Positions 56,405 through 64,000 of a stretch of DNA of 64,000 nucleotides are shown piece by piece. Source of the DNA: Jiangella endophytica (GTDB lineage Bacteria; Actinomycetota; Actinomycetes; Jiangellales; Jiangellaceae). Made by a program: the position numbers and the translations under genes. A model generated the notes under the pieces. It did not search any database, was not told the DNA's origin, and worked only from the letters and a program-made list of their open reading frames with translations. Position 1 is the stretch's first letter; every line of letters begins with the position of its first letter. Location: positions 434,001 through 498,000 of the forward strand of contig NZ_QVAI01000004.1 in assembly GCF_003427025.1 (NCBI RefSeq), written 5' to 3'.

Positions 56405-57895
56405 CTATCGCTCCCGGTTCCGAGACGAGACAGCCCGCCGCGCCGTGACATGGGCGACGGCGGCAGCGGCCAGCGGCAACGCGACGAGCAGCAGCACCGG
56501 CCAGTCGCCGGTGCGGGCGTACGGGGTCAGGCCGGTCCGCAGCGGCACCCGCTGCTCCAGCAGCTCCTGCGTGCCGAGCCCGCTCAGCCGCGTCACCGAC
56601 CCGTCGGGCAGCACGATCGCCGAGTACCCGGTCGGCGCGGCCTGCAGGACCGTGCGGCCGAACTCGCGGGCCCGCAGCCGCGACGCCGCCACCTCGATGG
56701 CCGGCACCTCCTCCCCCACGTAGGACGATGCGTTGGTCGGCGCCAGCACCAGCTCGCCGCCGTCGCGGACGCCGTCGGCGACCCGGTCGGCGAAGAACAC
56801 CTCGTAGGAGATGACGATGGCCAGCGGCGTGCCGGCGGCCTGGACGACGGCGTCGGTGTCGCCGACGATCGCGTCGCGCGGGACGAACCGGGTGGCGTCG
56901 CTGAGCCGCTCGAACAGGCCGCGCAACGGGATGTACTCGCCGAACGGGACGCGGTGCACCTTCTCGTAGCGGTCGGTGATGTGACCGTCCGGTCCCCAGA
57001 CGATCGAGGCGTTGCGGAAGCGGTCGCCCTCGCGCTCGGTGACGCCGACGACGAGCGTGGTGCGCAGCCGGCGGGCCTGCTCGGCGAACGCCTCGTCCAG
57101 GGCGGTGCCGGCGATCGGCCCGTCGACGTCGGCGACGTTCTCCGGCAGCAGCACGACGTCCGGCTGGTCCCGCACCTGCGCCAGCGCCTCGAGATGCCGG
57201 TTGGTGGCGTCCATGGGATCGGTGAAGATCGCCCGCAGCCCGCGCGGGCCGCCACCCTGCACGATCACCGCGTCCAGGCTGCCCGCGCCGTGCGTCGCGG
57301 CGGCACCGCTCAGCGCGATCGGCACGCCGACGGCGACCACCGCAGTCGCCGCGGCGATGATCCGGGTCCGGTTCGGCCCGGCCACGACCGCCGCGAGCGC
57401 CCCGCCGCCGAGCGCCGCGAGTGCCGTCACCAACAGGGCGCCACCCAGCGGCGCGACCGCCAGGAACGGGCTGTCCGCCAGACTCAGCCCGAACGCCGGC
57501 AGCGGGAACCCGCCGAACGGGAAGCGGTACTGCACGGCCTCCAGCAGCACCAGTGCCGCCGGCGCGACCAGCCACCAACCGGGCCGGCGGCCCGCCGAAC
57601 GTCCCGGCGACACCACGGCGACCAGCGTCAGGAGCAGGGTCTGCAGCACCGCGACGGCGACGTAGCCGGGCGGGCTGAAGTCGGTCAGCCAGCGCAGCGC
57701 GACGACGTAGTGCACCGCGCCGCACAACGCGCCCAGCCAGAGCCGGTCGCGCAGCCCGTGCCCGGCCAGCGCCAGCACGAACCCGGCCACGCCGAGCGGG
57801 AACAGCGGCCACCAGTCGCGCGGCGGCAGCGCCAGCCACCACAGCAGCGCGACGGCCACCATCAGCGCGGCGCTGACGGCCCGCCGCCGGGTCAC
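56405..57895 (-). CDS. lnt: Apolipoprotein N-acyltransferase homologue with Cys-to-Ser change
   Basis: A 496-residue membrane protein of the Lnt family: about six to eight N-terminal helices (to residue 195), then an extracytoplasmic nitrilase domain, and a C-terminal helix (about 465-485). Two of the three catalytic residues are present: Glu252 in LLPENVAD and Lys312 in YEKVHRVPFGEYIP. The third, normally Cys in ICYEV, is Ser363 in VISYEVFF; the codon is TCC. It may be inactive as an acyltransferase or use Ser. The GTG at 57893-57895 overlaps the BlaR-like stop. It ends a blaI-blaR-lnt operon, an unusual setting. Confidence 0.85.
   Translation of the reverse strand: MTRRRAVSAALMVAVALLWWLALPPRDWWPLFPLGVAGFVLALAGHGLRDRLWLGALCGAVHYVVALRWLTDFSPPGYVAVAVLQTLLLTLVAVVSPGRSAGRRPGWWLVAPAALVLLEAVQYRFPFGGFPLPAFGLSLADSPFLAVAPLGGALLVTALAALGGGALAAVVAGPNRTRIIAAATAVVAVGVPIALSGAAATHGAGSLDAVIVQGGGPRGLRAIFTDPMDATNRHLEALAQVRDQPDVVLLPENVADVDGPIAGTALDEAFAEQARRLRTTLVVGVTEREGDRFRNASIVWGPDGHITDRYEKVHRVPFGEYIPLRGLFERLSDATRFVPRDAIVGDTDAVVQAAGTPLAIVISYEVFFADRVADGVRDGGELVLAPTNASSYVGEEVPAIEVAASRLRAREFGRTVLQAAPTGYSAIVLPDGSVTRLSGLGTQELLEQRVPLRTGLTPYARTGDWPVLLLVALPLAAAAVAHVTARRAVSSRNRER
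56424..56450 (-). promoter_or_regulatory. ECF41-type promoter
   Basis: On the minus strand TGTCACG (56450-56444), then exactly 16 nt, then CGTC (56427-56424). The published ECF41 consensus is TGTCACA-N16-CGTC, so only one base differs. It lies about 40 nt upstream of the epimerase start and inside the 3' end of lnt. Confidence 0.85.
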
Positions 57896-58872
57896 CACGG
57901 CTCGCTCCCGGACCGGCAGTCGAGGTCGCAGGTGGCGGCGTCGTACGCGGCCGTCGCGATCGGGGCCGCCAGCACGGCCAGCTGGATCGTCAGCATCGCG
58001 ACCAGCCCGGTCACGGCGCCGACCATCGCGACCGGCGCCAGCGGACGGCGGTGCGGCACCGTCCGCTCCAGCAGCCGCTCGACCCGGGCGACCATGCCGA
58101 CGGCGCCGATGCCGATGCCCGCTTCGGGGGTGGCGGCGCGGCCGAGCTTCAGCAGCGCACCGGCGACCACCAGCGGTGACGTGCTCCGCGCGGCGGCGTC
58201 GTCGGCGTGCAGCTCGGCCAGCAGCCGCAGCGATCGGTGGCTGTCGCGGGCGCCGGGCAGCCAGCCCGCCCGGGCGAACGTCGCCGCGACCCCGAGCAGC
58301 CGGGCGTGCCGCGCACGCAGGTGGGTCCGCTCGTGCGCGAGCACCGCGGTCAGCTCGGCCGCGTCGAGCGCATCGCGGGCGGCGGAGGTCAGCACGACGG
58401 CGCCGGGGCGGCCGGGCACCGCGTACGCGGCCGGCTGCGGCACGTCGACCACCAGCACGCCGGGCAGGCCGACCGGCCGGGCGACCAGCCCCAGATCGGC
58501 CAGGTAGCGCCGCCGGTCCGCGGCCGAGCGCCTGGCGCTGATGACGACCGCCAGCACCGCGCCCGTCACCACCGACGCCGCGACCCCGCCGACGACGGCG
58601 TCGAGCGGCCGGCCGCCCAGGTGCGCGTAGCTGCGCAGCAGGGCATCGGTGTGCCCGGGCAGCCAGGCGTGCAGCGCGGCCGCGATGGGCGGGAGGTGCA
58701 GCACCAGCGACAAGGCCGCCGCGATGACCGTGCCGTACGTGGCCGGGAGCACCAGCATCCAGGCCAGCATCGCGGCCCGCGGGTAGCGCAGCGGCCAGCG
58801 CGCCGCCGCGAGCAGCGCCGGCAGCGTCCACGCCGCCACCAGCCCGGTGACGGCGACGACCAGCGCGGTCAC
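57892..58872 (-). CDS. M56 (BlaR1/MecR1-like) membrane metallopeptidase
   Basis: A 326-residue membrane protease. About four helices surround a cytoplasmic/membrane-edge zinc site: HERTH (180-184) and Glu220 in LLAELHADDA. The extracellular penicillin-binding sensor of true BlaR1 is missing, as in the many short actinobacterial M56 proteins. The GTG at 58870-58872 overlaps the BlaI-like stop, and its own stop overlaps lnt. It probably inactivates the adjacent repressor on a cell-envelope signal. Confidence 0.9.
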   Translation of the reverse strand: MTALVVAVTGLVAAWTLPALLAAARWPLRYPRAAMLAWMLVLPATYGTVIAAALSLVLHLPPIAAALHAWLPGHTDALLRSYAHLGGRPLDAVVGGVAASVVTGAVLAVVISARRSAADRRRYLADLGLVARPVGLPGVLVVDVPQPAAYAVPGRPGAVVLTSAARDALDAAELTAVLAHERTHLRARHARLLGVAATFARAGWLPGARDSHRSLRLLAELHADDAAARSTSPLVVAGALLKLGRAATPEAGIGIGAVGMVARVERLLERTVPHRRPLAPVAMVGAVTGLVAMLTIQLAVLAAPIATAAYDAATCDLDCRSGSEPW

Positions 58873-59255
58873 GTCGCCGGCCCTTCGCCCGCGTCCGACC
58901 GCCGCCGCTCCAGCGCCTCGGCCAGCCGCCGGACGTCGGCGTCGTCCATGCGGTCGGCGAACCGGATGAGCACGGCCGCCGGGTCGGGTGCTCCGGACAG
59001 CGCCGCGCCGACGAGATCGGCGGCGAACTCCTCGCGGGTGGCGGCCGGCCGGTAGACGTTCGCCCGGCCGGCCGGCTCGCGGGTCAGCATGCCCTTGCGG
59101 CACAGGTTGTCCATGACCGTCTGGACGGTGGTGTAGGCCACGGTCCGGCCGGCCAGCAGGGTGTCGAGCACCTGGCGGACCGTCGTCGGTCCCGGCGCCG
59201 CCCAGAGGACGTCCATCACGTCGGCCTCCAGCGAGCCGAGGCTGTTCCGCGGCAC
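58869..59255 (-). CDS. BlaI/MecI/CopY-family repressor
   Basis: A 128-residue winged-helix repressor: SLEADVMDVLWAAPGPTTVR, TVAYTTVQTVMDNLCRKGML and VYRPAATREEFA are family hallmarks. The C-terminal half forms the dimer and is the usual cleavage target. The GTG at 59253-59255 follows AAAGGGG by 8 nt. A CTACTAT/ATAGTAG dyad lies 32 nt upstream, between it and the divergent DsbA-like gene; it is likely the operator for both directions. First gene of the blaI-blaR-lnt operon. Confidence 0.93.
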   Translation of the reverse strand: MPRNSLGSLEADVMDVLWAAPGPTTVRQVLDTLLAGRTVAYTTVQTVMDNLCRKGMLTREPAGRANVYRPAATREEFAADLVGAALSGAPDPAAVLIRFADRMDDADVRRLAEALERRRSDAGEGPAT

Positions 59256-59287
59256 CCGCTCACCCCTTTCCGTCCGGCCGGGTCATA

Positions 59288-59306
59288 CTACTATCTCGCA
59301 TAGTAG
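59288..59306. promoter_or_regulatory. BlaI-type operator
   Basis: CTACTAT (59288-59294) and ATAGTAG (59300-59306) form a perfect 7-bp dyad with a 5-nt spacer between the divergent BlaI-like and DsbA-like genes. Length and TAC/GTA composition fit BlaI/MecI-family sites. Confidence 0.75.
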
Positions 59307-59323
59307 ATCTCGGAGGAGCGCCC

Positions 59324-59995
59324 GTGTCCAAGGACCTCAAACGCTCGCTGCTGCTCGTCGCCGGCTTCGCCGTCGCACTCGTCGTGCTACTGGCATTGAA
59401 CCGGACCGGCGGCGACGACGAGCCGTCGGCCGCCGCTCCGACCGGTGGTGGCGGCGGCACGCCGGCGCCGGTGGTACGCGACGACAGCCACGTCCTCAGT
59501 CCCGCGCCCGACGGCGCGCCGGTGCTCGTCGAGTTCCTCGACTTCGAGTGCGAAGCCTGCCGCGCCGTCCACCCCGGCATCGAGCAGTTGCGCCAGGAGT
59601 ACGACGGCCGCGTCGCGTTCGTCGCCCGGTACATGCCCGGTCCCGGTCACTTCAACGCCGAGAACGCCGCCGTCGCCGTCGAGGCCGCCGCCCTGCAGGG
59701 GCAGTACGAAGCCATGTACGACCGGATGTTCGAGACGCAGGCCGACTGGGGCGAGCAGCAGGTCTCGGCGGCGGACCTGTTCCGCACCTTCGCCGAGGAG
59801 CTCGGCCTCGACCTCGCCGCCTACGACGCCGCCGTCGCCGACCCGGCGACCCTCGAGCGCGTCCTGCGCGACCGCGACGACGGCCTCACCCTCGGCGTCG
59901 AGGGCACGCCGACCTTCTTCCTCGACGGCGCGAAGATCGAGCCGCAGTCCCTCGACGACCTGCGGGCGATGCTCGACGCCGCGGTCGCGGGCTGA
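59324..59995 (+). CDS. DsbA-like thioredoxin-fold protein, membrane anchored
   Basis: A 223-residue exported oxidoreductase. A membrane anchor covers about residues 9-26, followed by a Gly/Pro-rich linker. The thioredoxin-like domain has the active pair Cys76/Cys79 in FECEACRAVHP and the cis-Pro at 196 in GTPTFF, as in DsbA/BdbD. It would catalyse disulfide formation in exported proteins. The GTG at 59324 follows GGAGGAG by 5 nt. It is divergent from the BlaI-BlaR-Lnt operon and shares its operator, which suggests one envelope-stress regulon. No VKOR or DsbB partner is adjacent. Confidence 0.9.
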   Translation: MSKDLKRSLLLVAGFAVALVVLLALNRTGGDDEPSAAAPTGGGGGTPAPVVRDDSHVLSPAPDGAPVLVEFLDFECEACRAVHPGIEQLRQEYDGRVAFVARYMPGPGHFNAENAAVAVEAAALQGQYEAMYDRMFETQADWGEQQVSAADLFRTFAEELGLDLAAYDAAVADPATLERVLRDRDDGLTLGVEGTPTFFLDGAKIEPQSLDDLRAMLDAAVAG

Positions 59996-60020
59996 CGGCA
60001 TCGCCGCTTCTTCCGCGCCG

Positions 60021-60614
60021 TCAGTCGTAGGTGACGCCGTAGCGCAGGTGGGTGACCTGGTGGCCCTCGACGACCTGCAGGAGCTCGAGGTGGGCGCGGT
60101 CGTTCTCGAGGTTGTCGAGGTAGCGGACGCCGTCGCGCAGCAGGATCGGGACGAGGTCGACCCGGATCTCCTCCAGCGCGCCCAGGTTGATGCACTGCTG
60201 CGCGATGTCCGGCCCGGCGACGCCGATGTCCTTGTCGCCGGCAAGCACCCGCGCCTGCGCCAGCGCCTCCTCCACGCTGGGGACGAAGGTGAACGGGGCG
60301 TCCGGGATCGGCGGCCATCCCTCCGGCGGCGGCCGGTGCGTCACCACGAACGTCGGCGAGTCGTTCGGCGGCCGGCCGCCCCAGCCGTTGGCGTGGTCGA
60401 AGATCCGGCGCCCGGCGATGAACACGCCCTCGGTCTCGTTCTGGTGCCAGTAGGCGGCGCTGGCCTCGGACATCCGGAACGTGATCGGGTAGCCCGCCGG
60501 CCGGACCTCGACCTCGCCGCTGCCGTACCAGTCGAAGAGCGCCCCCACCGAGTCGTCCGGATACGCCACGAATCCGTCGAGCGACATGGTGAAGCTGGAG
60601 AAGACGACACCCAT
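60021..60614 (-). CDS. RibD/dihydrofolate reductase-like protein
   Basis: A 197-residue protein of the RibD C-terminal/DHFR-like family. The N-terminal FSSFTMSLDGFVAYPDD, the middle GRRIFDHANGWGG and the GDKDIGVAGPDIAQQCI segment that builds the NADPH site are characteristic. These proteins are NADPH-dependent reductases of unknown natural substrate, common in actinobacteria. The ATG at 60612-60614 follows GGGAGG by 6 nt. A single gene, convergent with the DsbA-like gene. Confidence 0.9.
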   Translation of the reverse strand: MGVVFSSFTMSLDGFVAYPDDSVGALFDWYGSGEVEVRPAGYPITFRMSEASAAYWHQNETEGVFIAGRRIFDHANGWGGRPPNDSPTFVVTHRPPPEGWPPIPDAPFTFVPSVEEALAQARVLAGDKDIGVAGPDIAQQCINLGALEEIRVDLVPILLRDGVRYLDNLENDRAHLELLQVVEGHQVTHLRYGVTYD

Positions 60615-60681
60615 CAGTGCCTCCCGGTGGTGACCGTTCCGGTGTGCCCGCCGAGAGTCGGACTCGACCCGGCCACGGAAC

Positions 60682-61668
60682 TCATCGGCCGAGGAGGGCC
60701 TGCGCGACGTCGATGTCGGTGACGAGGACGTTGATCCACTGGCCGCGCAGCGCGCCGGTCAGCGCGGTCAGCTTCCGCTCGCCGCCCGCGACGCCGATGC
60801 GCCGTGGCACCGCCCGCAGCTGCGACTCCCGGATGCCGATGATCCGCTCGTCCAGCGAGGAGTCGACCGGCTTCCCGTCGGCGTCGAAGAAGCGCATGCA
60901 CACGTCGCCGACGGCGCCGGCCCCGCGCAGCATGGTCTGGTCGTCGGGCGCGACGGCGTTGCCACTGCTGCGCAGCAGCGGCGACGGCTCCAGCGTGCCG
61001 ATGCCGACGAGGACGGTGGTGAGCTCGTCCCACAACGCGGTGACCTTGGTCAGCGTCGGGTCGGCGGTGAGGATGTCGCGCGCGCTGGCGCTGCCGAGCA
61101 GACAGGGCGCGGCGAGGAACACCGGGTCGGCGCCGGTGGCGCTGGAGAACGCCGTCATGATGCGGGTGGCCTCGACCTGCGCGATCGGGTCGCCCATGCC
61201 GCCCATGAGCTGGACGACCTTCTCGACCACCCGGCTGTTGGCGGGCCGCATGGACTCGACGCTGGCCAGCAGGTTCGCGCTCCAGGTGGAGATGCCGACC
61301 ACCTCGGAGCCCATGAGGGTGTTCTCGAGGTAGACCGCGGCGGCCGCGCCGATGGCGGGGATGACCGCCTCCTCGTCGCCGCTGACGTTCACCACGACGG
61401 CTTCCTGGAGCTGGAAGCGCTGCTCCAGCTCCTCCTCGAGCTCGGTCTGGACGCCGGGAGGCGCGGTGACCGTGGTGCGGACGATGCCCACCTCGGCGGC
61501 CCGCTTGAGCAGCCGCGACACCCGCGCCTGCGACAGGTGCAGCTCGGCGGCGATCTCGTTCTGACGCATCCCCCGCAGGTGATACATGCGGGCGATCTTG
61601 GCCATCAGCCGCAGCTGCTCGCCCGGATGACCGACCTGCCGCGTCTTCGTGGCGTCGAGTCCGGTCAC
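60682..61668 (-). CDS. SorC/DeoR-type sugar-responsive regulator
   Basis: A 328-residue regulator of the SorC family. The N-terminal helix-turn-helix (about 18-65: IARMYHLRGMRQNEIAAELH; LSQARVSRLLKRA) is followed by a sugar-phosphate-binding domain (about 70-325) with VVGISTWSANL and GDVCMRFFDADGKPVD. The GTG at 61666-61668 follows GGGAG by 5 nt. It lies downstream of the split transketolase genes on the same strand, 45 nt after them. It probably senses a phosphorylated sugar and controls that operon and itself; a dyad sits just upstream. Confidence 0.92.
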   Translation of the reverse strand: MTGLDATKTRQVGHPGEQLRLMAKIARMYHLRGMRQNEIAAELHLSQARVSRLLKRAAEVGIVRTTVTAPPGVQTELEEELEQRFQLQEAVVVNVSGDEEAVIPAIGAAAAVYLENTLMGSEVVGISTWSANLLASVESMRPANSRVVEKVVQLMGGMGDPIAQVEATRIMTAFSSATGADPVFLAAPCLLGSASARDILTADPTLTKVTALWDELTTVLVGIGTLEPSPLLRSSGNAVAPDDQTMLRGAGAVGDVCMRFFDADGKPVDSSLDERIIGIRESQLRAVPRRIGVAGGERKLTALTGALRGQWINVLVTDIDVAQALLGR

Positions 61669-61689
61669 GGGTCTCCCATACGGTCGTTC

Positions 61690-61714
61690 GAATCTTTCAG
61701 GGCTGAATGGATTC
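61690..61714. promoter_or_regulatory. Dyad upstream of the SorC-type gene
   Basis: GAATC and GATTC flank a TTCAG-GG-CTGAA dyad. It lies 21 nt upstream of the regulator's start and touches the transketolase stop. A likely autoregulatory site. Confidence 0.5.
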
Positions 61715-62676
61715 TATGCCCGGCCCAGCAATTCCCGGCAGGCTTCGAGCGCGCCGCTCGCGCTGACGCCGTAGTGGTCGAGCAGCCAGGACGCCGAGCC
61801 CGTGGGGGCGAACTCGTCGGGGACGCCGAGCGTGCGCACCGGCGCCGGCTGGTGCCGCACGACCGTCTCCGCGACGGCGCCGCCGAGGCCGCCGACGACG
61901 GTCGCCTCCTCCATCGTGACGATCCCCCGCGTCTCCCGTGCCGCGCGCACGATCGCCTCGGTGTCGAACGGCTTGATCGTCGGCACGGCCAGCAGCCGCA
62001 CCGAGATGCCCTCGGCCGCCGCCAGCTCCGCCGCCTCCACCGCGCGCGAGACGACGGTGCCGGTGGCGGCGATGGTGACGTCGGTGCCGTCGCGCAGCAG
62101 GACGGCCCGGCCGGGCTCGAACTCGTAGCCGGCGGGCATGACGTCGGGGACGGGCATGCGGCTGACCCGGACGAACACCGGCCCGGTGTGGGCCGCGGCC
62201 CATCGGATCGCCTGCTCGGTCTCACGCGGGTCGGCCGGCACGACGACGGTCAGGCCGGGGATCGCGCGCAGCCAGGCGAGGTCCTCGATGGAGTGGTGCG
62301 TCGGCCCGAGCTCGCCGTAGGCCATGCCCGGGCTCTGCCCGATGAGCTTGATGTTGTACTGCGAGTACGCCGCGTCGACCTTGATCTGCTCCAACGCTCG
62401 CGCGGTGAGGAAGCAGGCCGCCGCCGACACGAACGGGATCTTGCCGCCGTTGGCGAGGCCGGCCCCGACGCCGACCATGTCCTGCTCGGCGATGCCGACG
62501 TTGATGAGACGCTCGGGGAACTCGTCCTGGAAGCCCACGAGCTTGCTGGAACCGACGGAGTCGTTGACGACGGCGACGATGCGCGGGTCGTGCCTGGCGA
62601 GGTCGACGAGCGTCGCGGCCCAGGCGTCGCGGCAGTCGTGCAGGGGCCGCTCAGCCGAGACGGGTGCGGTGATCAT
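61714..62676 (-). CDS. Transketolase-like, C-terminal (pyrimidine-binding) subunit
   Basis: A 320-residue subunit holding the Pyr and C-terminal domains of a split transketolase. The thiamine-activating Glu lies in INVGIAEQDMVG; GPTHHSIEDLAWLRAIPGL and VRVSRMPVPDV follow, and the C-terminal domain starts near 190. It should join the N-terminal subunit encoded just upstream to move two-carbon units between sugars. The ATG at 62674-62676 overlaps that gene's stop. Context (SorC regulator, isomerase) suggests sugar or sugar-acid catabolism rather than the general pentose phosphate pathway. Confidence 0.93.
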   Translation of the reverse strand: MITAPVSAERPLHDCRDAWAATLVDLARHDPRIVAVVNDSVGSSKLVGFQDEFPERLINVGIAEQDMVGVGAGLANGGKIPFVSAAACFLTARALEQIKVDAAYSQYNIKLIGQSPGMAYGELGPTHHSIEDLAWLRAIPGLTVVVPADPRETEQAIRWAAAHTGPVFVRVSRMPVPDVMPAGYEFEPGRAVLLRDGTDVTIAATGTVVSRAVEAAELAAAEGISVRLLAVPTIKPFDTEAIVRAARETRGIVTMEEATVVGGLGGAVAETVVRHQPAPVRTLGVPDEFAPTGSASWLLDHYGVSASGALEACRELLGRA

Positions 62677-63569
62677 GAGGTTTCCAGTTCATCGAGAGCG
62701 GTCTGGACGTGTTCGGCGGTCGGCACCTTGTGGTGCCAGGACACCTGGTCGCGCATGTAGCTGACCGGATAGCCCTTGTCGGTGTGCGCGATCACGAACG
62801 TCGGCCGCCCGGACGCGGCGGGCACGGCGGCGAACGCGTCGATCAGCGCGCCGTGGTCGTGCCCGTCGACCTCGACGACGTCCCAGCCGAACGCGCGGGC
62901 CTTGTCGGCCAGCGGCTCGAGGTCGTTGGTCTGCGCGACTCGGGCGCCCTGCTGCAGCCGGTTGCGGTCGACGACGGCGACGAGGTGGTCCAGCCGGCGG
63001 TGGCCGGCGGTCATCAGCGCCTCCCAGTTCGAACCCTCCTGCAGCTCACCGTCGCCGAGGACGACGAACGTGCGGCGCGGCGACCCGTCCAGCTGGGCCG
63101 CGACCGCGGTACCGACGGCGATCGGCAGGCCGTGCCCGAGCGGCCCGGTCGAGGCCTCGACCGCGTCGATCTTCGTCCGCGCCGGGTGCCCGTTCAGCCG
63201 CGACAGCGGTTGCACGAACGAGCGCAGCTCGTCGACGCCGATGAAGCCGCGGGCGGCCAGGACGGTGTACAGCGCGGCCGCCGCGTGCCCCTTGGACAGG
63301 ATCAGCCGGTCGCGCTCGGGGTCGTCCGGCCGCTCCGGGGCGACGTTGAGCACGTGCATGTACAGCGTGACCAGGATGTCGGTGACCGAGAACTCGCCGC
63401 CGATGTGGCCCTGGCCGGCCTCGTGCACCATCTGGATGTCGCGACGGCGCACGGCCCGCGCCGCCTCGGCCAGGTGGGCGAGGACGGCCTCGCGCCCGGC
63501 GTCGGCGCCGATCCGGCCGAACACCGGCAGCGCGTCCGCCGGGGCGGCCGTCGCGGCGGAACCCGTCAT
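62673..63569 (-). CDS. Transketolase-like, N-terminal (diphosphate-binding) subunit
   Basis: A 298-residue subunit with the thiamine-diphosphate-binding domain. [46 protein letters not shown] and the Mg-binding [13 protein letters not shown] motif are clear. It needs the C-terminal subunit encoded next. The ATG at 63567-63569 overlaps the stop of the isomerase gene (ATGA), so three genes form one translationally coupled operon. Confidence 0.94.
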   Translation of the reverse strand: MTGSAATAAPADALPVFGRIGADAGREAVLAHLAEAARAVRRRDIQMVHEAGQGHIGGEFSVTDILVTLYMHVLNVAPERPDDPERDRLILSKGHAAAALYTVLAARGFIGVDELRSFVQPLSRLNGHPARTKIDAVEASTGPLGHGLPIAVGTAVAAQLDGSPRRTFVVLGDGELQEGSNWEALMTAGHRRLDHLVAVVDRNRLQQGARVAQTNDLEPLADKARAFGWDVVEVDGHDHGALIDAFAAVPAASGRPTFVIAHTDKGYPVSYMRDQVSWHHKVPTAEHVQTALDELETS

Positions 63570-64000
63570 CGGTCACCCGCCATGGACTGCAGCAGCGCGT
63601 CCTGCACCAGCCGCTGTGCGGCCATGGCGTCCTGGCGTGCCTGCGCCTCGGCCAGCGCCGTGACGTCGAGCAGGTCCAGCGCGCGGTGGATCGCCTTGAG
63701 GAAGCGGATGGACGTGCGCGCGGCGTCGACGCTGTCCTCGCGGAACGGGAACTGGTCGAGCTGCCACACGCCGTCCCAGCCGTTGAGCCGCAGGGTGTGG
63801 AAGAACTCGAAGATCTCCGTCATGTGGACGGTGCCGACCACGAGGTCGTCGTCCCAGCCGCGCAGGTTGTCGTTGACGTCCATGCCGTAGAGCACGCCGT
63901 GGTCGATGAGCAGCTGGGCGGCGTCGGCCGGCGACTCCCCGCCGTACAGCGAGTGACCGAAGTCGAGCAGCACGCCGATGTTGTCGCGGCCGGTCTGCTG
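63566..64000 (-). CDS. Sugar-phosphate isomerase/epimerase-like TIM barrel, C-terminal part (partial)
   Basis: The last 144 residues of a xylose-isomerase-like TIM-barrel protein; the 5' end lies beyond the window. [16 protein letters not shown] and [20 protein letters not shown] give typical metal-binding Asp/His positions. It probably interconverts keto and aldo forms of a sugar (or sugar acid) that is then processed by the split transketolase. An in-frame GTG at 63973 is not the true start, since the barrel is open upstream to the window edge. Confidence 0.85.
   Translation of the reverse strand, partial: QQTGRDNIGVLLDFGHSLYGGESPADAAQLLIDHGVLYGMDVNDNLRGWDDDLVVGTVHMTEIFEFFHTLRLNGWDGVWQLDQFPFREDSVDAARTSIRFLKAIHRALDLLDVTALAEAQARQDAMAAQRLVQDALLQSMAGDR

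Noticed and set aside
57892-59255. Beta-lactam resistance (bla) regulon
   Set aside because: BlaI and a short M56 protease are present, but the sensor lacks a penicillin-binding domain and no beta-lactamase or PBP gene is near.

Overview
The window is very GC-rich, with tightly packed operons full of ATGA/GTGA stop-start overlaps. Many genes start with GTG, and several have an actinobacterial TANNNT -10 box 6-8 nt before the start codon (leaderless layout). Lipoprotein and Tat-like signals, IdeR/DtxR-type iron boxes, an ECF41 sigma factor and a BTAD/AfsR-type regulator all point to a free-living, plant- or soil-associated actinobacterium, possibly Jiangella-like. No rRNA, tRNA, CRISPR array or transposase gene was seen.

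Layout. 1-2400: 5' end of a solute-binding lipoprotein gene and a divergent OmpR-type two-component system. 2401-3327: AbiEi-like/DUF559 protein. 3438-16623: a sugar locus that reads as arabinan/arabinoside use, with a five-gene operon (SBP, two permeases, GH1-like enzyme, GH51 arabinofuranosidase), a LacI regulator with three visible operators, a secreted sialidase-fold enzyme with two carbohydrate-binding modules, and a GguAB/ChvE-type sugar importer. 16821-24534: an MFS transporter, an orphan TAXI binding lipoprotein, a TctE/TctD-like two-component pair and a tripartite tricarboxylate transporter (tctC-tctB-tctA). 24572-31973: a BTAD/NB-ARC/TPR regulator, a 1323-residue secreted phosphoesterase with three copies of an unrecognised Cys-pair module, and a small membrane protein. 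32060-38379: an iron/siderophore cluster with three iron boxes (DUF2470 protein, two half-ABC exporter-fold proteins, an AraC regulator and a siderophore-interacting reductase).

38371-49102 is a compact catabolic locus under a GntR regulator. The minus strand carries an amidase, an M14-type deacylase and an M32 carboxypeptidase. The plus strand carries a PotDBCA-like ABC importer, an amidohydrolase and a second deacylase paralogous to the first. Both deacylases lack the usual zinc-ligand Glu. I consider this the best candidate for an undescribed pathway.

49103-64000 is a mosaic: an almost gene-free stretch with large hairpins; a Pro-rich anchored protein; a creatininase-family hydrolase; two small DNA-binding proteins divergent from a minimal PEP-utilising enzyme; a histidine phosphatase; a roughly 247-bp MITE-like element; ECF41 sigma factor plus epimerase with a matching promoter; a blaI-blaR-lnt operon in which the Lnt homologue has Ser at the catalytic Cys position; a DsbA-like protein; a RibD/DHFR-like reductase; and a SorC regulator beside a split transketolase and the 3' part of a TIM-barrel isomerase gene that leaves the window.

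Two kinds of non-coding structure recur. Long perfect inverted repeats with TGATC-containing ends lie at gene 3' ends, probably as terminators. A palindromic element matching the RecA-independent (PafBC/RecA-NDp) promoter consensus lies inside two unrelated genes.
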